Shown piece after piece: positions 45,003-50,346 of a DNA stretch of 50,346 nt. Made by a program: the position numbers and the translations under genes. This stretch comes from DATGMB01 sp035293845 (GTDB lineage Bacteria; Acidobacteriota; Terriglobia; Bryobacterales; Bryobacteraceae): the NCBI GenBank assembly GCA_035293845.1, contig DATGMB010000033.1, forward strand, positions 1 through 50,346, in the 5' to 3' direction. How positions within the stretch are numbered: position 1 is the first letter of the stretch; the number at the start of each line of letters is the position of its first letter. The notes under the pieces are model-generated. The model worked only from the letters and a program-made list of their open reading frames with translations. It made no database searches and was not told the origin of the DNA.

Positions 45003-46373
45003 GTGCGCTGGCTGATCGTGCTCGCTTCGTGCGCCGCCGCTTTCGCGCAGGGACGCGGCGGCCGCGGTCTGGCCGGCGCTACGCCCGAACAGACCGCCGC
45101 GATCGCGCGGCTGAACGCGGAGCTTGCGCCGGAAACCGGCCGTCTCGCCGCCGCTCGCCAGGAGGTCATCGCCGCCTCGCTCTCCGGCGCGCCGGTGGCG
45201 GCGAAGATAGAGGCGGTCCGCGCCGCCGAAATCGCGGTGGCCGAGGCGCGGGCCGATGCCGTGGCGCGGTTGCAAGCGTCTCCCGCCCATTTGACGCCGG
45301 CGCAGCTTGCGGCCCTGCCGCAAGCCCTTGCGGGCGGCCGCGGATCCGGCGCGCGCGTCTACCGGACCAGCATGCCGCACGTCACGGGCGCGCAGGCGCG
45401 CGCCCTGCTCGATCTCACCGCAGCTCTTCAGCCGCAGATTCAGGCCCTCAATACCGCCCGCGCCGGAGTTGTCGCGGCATCCGCCGCCGTTCCGCGCGAT
45501 GATAGCGCCATTAGACGGGCGGCCGATGCGGTTGCCGCGGCCGAACTGGCGCTCGCCGAGGCGCGCGCCGCCTCGCTCGCACCGATGCAGTCCGGCGCGG
45601 ACCGGCTCGACACGGAACAGCTCTCGTGGCTGGCCGCGGCCGGCGGCATCTACGGCAACGGCTTTACCGAGCCGGAGCCGATGGACTTCAACGACCATCG
45701 CGGATACGTCTCCCTGTTCGATGGCGTCAGCCTGCAGGGTTGGGACGGCAATCCCAAGTTCTGGCGCGTCGAGAATGGCGCGATCGTGGGGGAATCCACG
45801 CCGGAAAATCCCAGCGGCAACACGTACATCGCGTATCGCGGCGTCGTGGCCAAGGATTTCACGCTGAAATTTGAGATCAAGGTCGAGGGCAGCGGCGGCA
45901 GCGGCCTGCAGTATCGCAGCAAGACCGGTCTGCCATGGCTTCGCCCGATTCCCGCCAATGTGACGGCGAACGTGGGCCCGGTAAATCTCGCCTGGATGAT
46001 GACCGGGCCGCAGGCGGATTTCTGGCCCAGCCAGATCTACACCGGGCAGTTCTATTCCGAAAACACGCCGATGGGGATCATGGCATTCCGCGGCCAGGTC
46101 GTCGAGGGCGCGGGGCTCGGCGCGAAGCGTCTGATGGGCGTCATCGGGGACCGGACCGCGCTGGGCAATCTCGTAAAGCAGAATGACTGGAACCAGTACA
46201 CCGTAATCGCGCGCGGCGGCACGTTCCTTCACATCGTGAACGGCCAGTTGATGGCCGTGATGGTCGACGACGACCCGGAGTCCAGCAACAACCAGCCGGG
46301 CATCTTCGGCATCGAAATCGAGGCGACCACGAAGGTCTCGGTGCGGAACATCTGGCTGAAAAAGCTGAACTGA
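45003..46373 (+). CDS. DUF1080 protein with duplicated helical N-terminus
   Basis: 456 residues, GTG start 2 bp after the preceding stop. Signal peptide (RWLIVLASCAAAFAQG), Gly/Arg-rich linker, then two related helical segments (about 27-110 and 128-214), each with a 'V.AA...' heptad helix followed by an 'A..A...A.AELALAEARA..LA.' pattern and an ending LTPAQLAALPQ or LDTEQLSWLAA. The C-terminal DUF1080 domain is at about 232-455 (GYVSLFDGVSLQGWDGNPKFW, SGGSGLQYRS, VRNIWLKKLN). The helical part is Spy-like in style and absent from the upstream DUF1080 protein. Last gene of the plus-strand run. Confidence 0.85.
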   Translation: MRWLIVLASCAAAFAQGRGGRGLAGATPEQTAAIARLNAELAPETGRLAAARQEVIAASLSGAPVAAKIEAVRAAEIAVAEARADAVARLQASPAHLTPAQLAALPQALAGGRGSGARVYRTSMPHVTGAQARALLDLTAALQPQIQALNTARAGVVAASAAVPRDDSAIRRAADAVAAAELALAEARAASLAPMQSGADRLDTEQLSWLAAAGGIYGNGFTEPEPMDFNDHRGYVSLFDGVSLQGWDGNPKFWRVENGAIVGESTPENPSGNTYIAYRGVVAKDFTLKFEIKVEGSGGSGLQYRSKTGLPWLRPIPANVTANVGPVNLAWMMTGPQADFWPSQIYTGQFYSENTPMGIMAFRGQVVEGAGLGAKRLMGVIGDRTALGNLVKQNDWNQYTVIARGGTFLHIVNGQLMAVMVDDDPESSNNQPGIFGIEIEATTKVSVRNIWLKKLN

Positions 46374-46384
46374 GCGCGCCGCAA

Positions 46385-47254
46385 TCAGGTCCGGACCACG
46401 AGGACGGGGCGGGACCCTAATTGGATGACGCGGTGCGTGGTCGATCCAAACAGGGCCAGATTCACGGCGCTCCGGCCCCGTACACCCAGCGCGATGAGAT
46501 CCGCTCCCGTCTCCGCCGCATGCGCGAGAATCTGCTCGTACGGCTTCCCGGCGCGCACGGCCGGCTCCACAGGCCCGCAGGTCTGAAGCGGAATGGCCGC
46601 CTGAAGCTGCTGGAGAGCCGCCTGCTTTTCCGGCTCCAGCTTCTTTTCGTTCGAGCCCTCCACAACGTGAAGCAGCGAGAGCCCCGCTTTGTAGCGGCAC
46701 GCCAGCAACAGGGCGTATTCGAGCGCGCGCGGAGAGTCCTCGTTGAAATCGGTGCAGTACAGGATCTGGTGGAATTCGCCCGGCTCCGCGGCCGCTTTCG
46801 CAGCCTCCTGCGCCGGCCGCGGAACCACCAGCACGGGACAAGGCGCCTTACGGAGCACGCGTTCGGTAACGGAGCCAAGGACGAGGCGGTCGAGTCCGCG
46901 CTTGCCGTGTGTCCCCATGGCGATGAGATCCATCCTCTCCGCGGCGGCGAGTTCAAGAATGGAATCCGCTGCGGCGCCCCGCTCCAGAATCACTTCGTGT
47001 TCCACGTCATTCAGACTGCGCCGCTTCGTCATTTCGCGGATTTTTTCCTCGGCGTCGGCCACTTGTTGTGCGTAGACCTGATCGATCACGGGCTGAGAGA
47101 CGTATCGGGGAGAAATGGAGATGAATGGTTCGGCCACGTGCTGAATGAAGAGTTTGGCGTTGTAGTGGCGGGCCAGCGAATGAGCGTACTCGAACGCCGT
47201 GGCGGAGAATTCGGAAAAATCCACCGGGCAAACGATTCTCTTGATTTCCAGCAT
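46385..47254 (-). CDS. Tandem universal stress protein (UspA x2)
   Basis: 289 residues from ATG at 47254, AGGAG 11 bases upstream. Two UspA domains: residues 1-145 (IKRIVCPVDFSEFSATAFEYA, then the ATP-site GTHGKRGLDRLVLGSVTERV) and about 160-289 (HQILYCTDFNEDSPRALEYA, then GVRGRSAVNLALFGSTTHRV). The G-x2-G-x9-G-S/T signature is present in both, so ATP binding is likely. Cytoplasmic. It is divergent from the small secreted protein gene and convergent with the DUF1080 gene, 11 bp. Confidence 0.94.
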   Translation of the reverse strand: MLEIKRIVCPVDFSEFSATAFEYAHSLARHYNAKLFIQHVAEPFISISPRYVSQPVIDQVYAQQVADAEEKIREMTKRRSLNDVEHEVILERGAAADSILELAAAERMDLIAMGTHGKRGLDRLVLGSVTERVLRKAPCPVLVVPRPAQEAAKAAAEPGEFHQILYCTDFNEDSPRALEYALLLACRYKAGLSLLHVVEGSNEKKLEPEKQAALQQLQAAIPLQTCGPVEPAVRAGKPYEQILAHAAETGADLIALGVRGRSAVNLALFGSTTHRVIQLGSRPVLVVRT

Positions 47255-47436
47255 GCTTGTCTCGGCTCCTGAACCTGCCCCCAGTGGGGGCAATCGGCTG
47301 GCCATCCGCCCGAGCCGGTGTTGGCGAGCGCGCCGTTAGCGGGTTAGCCTCGGCCGTAGGTCATCGAGCGGCTCCAGTCTTACTGATTCCCCTGTGTTAC
47401 GAATCACCCGGCTCCCGGAAAGGCCGATCGAGTGCA

Positions 47437-47454
47437 TGGGCGCAGTTCTTGCGG
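47437..47454 (+). promoter_or_regulatory. Weak sigma54-like promoter candidate
   Basis: GGGC, then TTGC, with GG at 47439-47440 and GC at 47451-47452 separated by ten bases. The T of TGGCA is replaced (GGGC) and A by G, so it is a poorer match than the pair at 18.5-18.7 kb. The expected start would be near 47464, just before AAGGA (47466-47470). Speculative. Confidence 0.25.
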
Positions 47455-47476
47455 ACACGGATGGCAAGGAGCACTT

Positions 47477-47695
47477 ATGCGAAAATCGCTTTCGATTGGA
47501 GCGCTCGCAGCCGCTTCTCTCTCCGCCATCTGGCAGCCCGCGTTGGCACAACAGGTGTCCCTAACTACCGTGGGGTCCCGCGGCGGTTCACGCGTTTACG
47601 TCTTTCACGGCCGCCCTTATACCCGTCGCGTCTGGATCAGCCCTCATTGGCGGCGTGGGCGTTTCATCCCGGGCCATTGGCGGTATTTCCGCTAG
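47477..47695 (+). CDS. Small secreted protein with W-P-H-W repeat-like motif
   Basis: 72 residues with AAGGA before the ATG. Signal peptide (IGALAAASLSAIWQPALAQ), then RVYVFHGRPYTRRVWISPHW and RRGRFIPGHWRYFR. The aromatic-basic 'W.P.HW...R.IPGHW' pattern recalls YXWGXW-type small proteins. Function unknown. A GC hairpin follows the stop. Confidence 0.7.
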   Translation: MRKSLSIGALAAASLSAIWQPALAQQVSLTTVGSRGGSRVYVFHGRPYTRRVWISPHWRRGRFIPGHWRYFR

Positions 47696-47707
47696 CAGCC
47701 AGAGTCC

Positions 47708-47730
47708 GGCCGGGCAGCGCCCTCCCGGCC
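47708..47730 (+). terminator. Hairpin after the small secreted protein gene
   Basis: GGCCGGG (47708-47714) pairs with CCCGGCC (47724-47730), loop 9 nt, followed by ATTCTTC. Stem of 7 GC pairs; the T-run is weak. Confidence 0.5.
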
Positions 47731-47836
47731 ATTCTTCGTGCCTGCCAACCACCCGAGCAGAGTGAATAACTCACCCATCTGGGACTTGCGGCGAGGAGAC
47801 GCCGATGACAACCGCACCAGCCCTTATGGACGCGGC

Positions 47837-49507
47837 ATGCGGAGCGTCGTTTTCTCGGCCGTGTTCGACTTCAACATCCTGAAGGCCTCGATGAACGTCC
47901 TGGTTCTGATCGTTGGGCCTGCTTTGCTTCTGGGTGTCGCGCCATGGGCAGCCGTATTCCTGGCTCGCCTGACGCTGCAGACCGCAAACTCCCGCGGAGG
48001 CCACCCGGTCCTCGTCGTGCTCTGGCTGGCAGCTCTGGCCGGCGCCGGTTTCGTAATCGGCCGGCCGGTTCTATCGAGGGCCGTCGATTCCTTCTGGCAT
48101 CTGCATTACACGCTCGTGTTTCCGGCGATCGTGGTCTTGCGCGAGATGTTGCGGATGATCGCGGAGCGTATGCCGCGCCGCGCCCGAACGCCTCAGGAGC
48201 TCCATCGCAGACGCCGCGCCGGCTCGGTTGTGGCGGCTCTGATTTTCGCGCTGGCCGGGGCAGCGCTCGCGTACCGGATCGGGGCGTCGCCCGGCTTCCA
48301 GTTTCTACACTCCGGGCAGGCCCATCCATGGGCGGCTGCGAGGGCTGCGCTGGGCAATGCGGCGCTGGTGTTGGGTGTATCGATGGTGTTCGAAAGCGGC
48401 TATTGGCTCTGGCGCGAACTCACTCTGAACGACCCGGTTCTCAACTGGTATCCCAGCGGCGCCGGCGCTAACGGCGCGACCATGCACGTCGCCCACCTCT
48501 CCGATTTGCACGCTGTGGGAGGCCGCTACGATTACCGCATGGAATCCGGCCTGCAAGGCCCGCAGGGCAATGAATGCATTCGCGAGGCGCTGCGCAGGTT
48601 GTCCGCGATTCAGGCGCAGGCGCCGCTCGCTCGAATCTTCCTGACGGGAGACGTTACGGATGCCGGCACGCGGGCCGAGTGGACGGAGTTCCTCGACCTT
48701 CTTCAGGAACACCCCGGGATTCGCAGCCGCCTCTATTTTGTGCCGGGAAATCATGATGTGAATGTCGTGGACCGCGCTCACCCGGCTCTCATCGACTTCC
48801 CCTGGAGCACCGGGCAGGCGCTCCGAAAGCTGCGCGTCATTCTCGCCCTGGACGAAGTTCAGGGCGAGCGCGTTCATTTAGTCGATCGCTCCTCGGGCGC
48901 CCTGGCCGCATCGCTCCGTGACTATTTGCGGGAAGGCCGGCGCGCGGAATTGCTCCGTGAGTTCGCACAATCCGGTTCGGCACGCGGGCGGAGGGAGGTC
49001 ACGAAGATCTGGGAAACGATCTTTCCGCTGGTCGAACCGGCCGGCGGCACAACACCGGGGCTCATCCTTCTCAATTCCAATGCCCGCAGCCACTTCTCCC
49101 TGACGAGTGCAATCGGCGTCATCGACCGGCCGCAACTGCGCGCCTTGCGATCGGTCCTGCGGAGTTCTGCCGGACATACCTGGCTGATCCTGTTGCACCA
49201 CCAGGTCGTCGAATACCCGCTCTATTCCATCGGCCTGCGCGACCGGATCGGACTGGCGCTCATCAATGCCCCGGACGTGCTGGCGGCGATCGCGCCGCAT
49301 GCCCACCGGACGCTCGTTCTGCACGGCCACCGGCACCGGGATTGGTTGGGTATCTGCGGCGGCGTGATTCTGTGCTCCGCGCCATCCGCCGCCTTGGGAT
49401 CTTACGGCGGCGAAATGTACCAGGGAAGCTTTCGCCTTTACGAACTCGACACCGGCCGTGACGGATTGCTACGGCTGATCACCACGGAACGGATCAAGAC
49501 GTCGTAA
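47837..49507 (+). CDS. Membrane-anchored metallophosphoesterase
   Basis: 556 residues from ATG at 47837; a GTG at 47738 and an ATG at 47891 (with GAAGG) are alternatives. Four membrane segments precede the calcineurin-like domain, which shows all five metal motifs: LSDLHAVGG, LTGDVTDAG, VPGNHDVN, LLHHQVV and LHGHRHRD. The two-metal site hydrolyses phosphoester bonds; substrate unknown, and the membrane part may fix it near lipids. It stands alone and ends before a two-hairpin repeat. Confidence 0.88.
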   Translation: MRSVVFSAVFDFNILKASMNVLVLIVGPALLLGVAPWAAVFLARLTLQTANSRGGHPVLVVLWLAALAGAGFVIGRPVLSRAVDSFWHLHYTLVFPAIVVLREMLRMIAERMPRRARTPQELHRRRRAGSVVAALIFALAGAALAYRIGASPGFQFLHSGQAHPWAAARAALGNAALVLGVSMVFESGYWLWRELTLNDPVLNWYPSGAGANGATMHVAHLSDLHAVGGRYDYRMESGLQGPQGNECIREALRRLSAIQAQAPLARIFLTGDVTDAGTRAEWTEFLDLLQEHPGIRSRLYFVPGNHDVNVVDRAHPALIDFPWSTGQALRKLRVILALDEVQGERVHLVDRSSGALAASLRDYLREGRRAELLREFAQSGSARGRREVTKIWETIFPLVEPAGGTTPGLILLNSNARSHFSLTSAIGVIDRPQLRALRSVLRSSAGHTWLILLHHQVVEYPLYSIGLRDRIGLALINAPDVLAAIAPHAHRTLVLHGHRHRDWLGICGGVILCSAPSAALGSYGGEMYQGSFRLYELDTGRDGLLRLITTERIKTS

Positions 49508-49544
49508 TCCAGATGGACACTGGGCGGCATTGCCGGAGACCGGT

Positions 49545-49642
49545 CTTACCAACGCAAAACCGCTAAAGATTAGCGGCAGCCGTCTGTAAGTTGCTGATTT
49601 CATGGGACCGCAAAAACCAAAACCGCTAATTTTAGCGGTTTT
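49545..49642. repeat. Two-hairpin intergenic element, copy B
   Basis: CTTACCAAC (49545-49553) leads into a hairpin (CCGCTAA / TTAGCGG, 49560-49576), then a linker, then a stronger hairpin at 49619-49642. The lead and first hairpin base match copy A at 25141-25160 in 18 of 20 positions. Convergent intergenic position between a metallophosphoesterase gene and a receptor gene. Confidence 0.6.
49619..49642. terminator. Bidirectional terminator between convergent genes
   Basis: Perfect 11-bp arms AAAACCGCTAA / TTAGCGGTTTT around TT, with A-rich lead and TTTTTGG end on both strands. Fits the 3' ends of the plus-strand metallophosphoesterase and the minus-strand receptor. Confidence 0.7.
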
Positions 49643-49749
49643 TGGTTTTCCAGCAGGCAGTCGAGCCCGTCCGTGGCCCGAGCCGGACCGCGCTTCACCG
49701 CGTCCCCCGTGACCTTCGCGGGCGCACCTCCTGCCCGCGAAACTCCAGT

Positions 49750-50346
49750 CTAGAAATTCAGCCGGGCGACGAACTCGAGGCTGCGCGCTCCGGGGTCGTT
49801 GGTATTGTTCAGATCGCGGAACGCCGAGGTGGTCTGCCCGAAGGAGGAGCCGATGGTGGTGTTGATGTTGCCGTTGGTGGCGGCGCCGCCCGGGACCATG
49901 ATGTTCGGGTGGTTGAAGACGTTGAGCGCCTGCACGCGGAACTCGAAATTGAGGCGTTCCTTGATCTGCGTCCGCTTCACGAGGCTGACATCCCACTTGG
50001 AAAGCCATGGCCCCCAGAGGAACACGTGGTCGCAAATCTGCCCCGCCGAGTTGCACGGCCCGATGTAGGGGGCGTTCGGATTGAACGTGCCGCTAATGTT
50101 GAAGGCGGCCAGCGTGTTCTGAATCAGGGATTGCGGCAGATAGTACGCCGTGCCGGTAGCGACGCCGTTCGAATTGATCTGGCTGGTGAAGTTCAGGGCC
50201 ATCATGTTCTGAAGCTGCCCGGCCGTCAGGTTGTGCAACACGACGCCGCCATCATTCTGGTTGAAGGTATTGCGGCCGCTCAGAATATTGATCGGCGTGC
50301 CGCTTTGCAGCCGGCCCACGCCCGCGATTTCCCAGCCGCTGACCAC
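49750..50346 (-). CDS. TonB-dependent receptor, C-terminal fragment
   Basis: The last 198 residues of a minus-strand gene that begins beyond the right edge. The segment holds barrel strands (WEIAGVGRLQSGTPINILSG, RLNFEFRVQALNVFNHPN) and ends with ARSLEFVARLNF, a C-terminal Phe as expected of outer-membrane barrels. Similar endings are in the receptor at 34.9 kb (FNTFNHFNPSN...ARHLALSARIRF). N-terminal domain and ligand cannot be judged. Confidence 0.9.
   Translation of the reverse strand: MVSGWEIAGVGRLQSGTPINILSGRNTFNQNDGGVVLHNLTAGQLQNMMALNFTSQINSNGVATGTAYYLPQSLIQNTLAAFNISGTFNPNAPYIGPCNSAGQICDHVFLWGPWLSKWDVSLVKRTQIKERLNFEFRVQALNVFNHPNIMVPGGAATNGNINTTIGSSFGQTTSAFRDLNNTNDPGARSLEFVARLNF

Overview
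The window is high-GC bacterial DNA that reads as Acidobacteriota, most like the Solibacter/Bryobacter branch. The evidence is an 827-residue duplicated FtsX permease of the acidobacterial ADOP type, two TonB-dependent receptors with carboxypeptidase-regulatory-like N-termini or the matching C-terminus, paired DUF1080 proteins, quinoprotein-like propellers, and many Gly/Arg-rich secreted proteins. Assignment is from protein style only; no 16S gene is present.

Layout. 1-3.7 kb: start of a RodZ-like HTH gene at the left edge, a TauE/SafE permease and the ADOP permease. 3.7-6.5 kb: a minus-strand five-gene operon running from thiD to a DUF4166 protein. 6.6-22.1 kb: the most unusual part. It holds a GAFTGA-type enhancer-binding regulator with a perfect sigma70 promoter, then a seven-gene minus-strand operon (18470 down to 8076), divergent from a very large plus-strand gene (18737-22141). 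The operon encodes an acidic protein with a C-terminal Cys/His cluster, a HEXXH metallopeptidase-like protein, an unknown 595-residue protein, a PLP enzyme of alpha-oxoamine synthase fold, two large proteins with N-terminal OmpA-like domains (one also with a peptidoglycan-binding domain), and an amidohydrolase. The big divergent protein carries repeats, an OmpA-like domain, a Pro-rich linker, a possible PD-(D/E)XK nuclease-like core and a lytic-transglycosylase-like end. The first protein of each arm shares the motif SD[EQ]ELD[HY]FLGSLI, and the 266-bp region between the arms carries two oppositely directed TGGCA-N7-TGC[AT] sigma54-type promoters. I propose that this is one sigma54-controlled, envelope-directed system, possibly effector-like, with no name that I know.

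22.2-29.3 kb: a SpoIIE-type phosphatase, a GT39-like membrane glycosyltransferase, a large secreted beta-propeller protein and an S55 (SpoIVB-like) peptidase. 29.3-34.9 kb: initiator tRNA followed by a phage-morphogenesis remnant, a ceramidase-like membrane protein convergent with a DUF4105 (Lnb-like) protein, small conserved genes, an RRM RNA-binding protein, a double SnoaL-like secreted protein and an IS3 remnant. 34.9-46.4 kb: an apparent carbohydrate-use locus: TonB-dependent receptor, two PQQ-type propellers, Gfo/Idh/MocA oxidoreductase, LacI regulator and two DUF1080 proteins, tightly packed. 46.4-50.3 kb: double-domain universal stress protein, a small secreted protein, a membrane-anchored metallophosphoesterase, a two-hairpin repeat element and the 3' end of a second TonB-dependent receptor.
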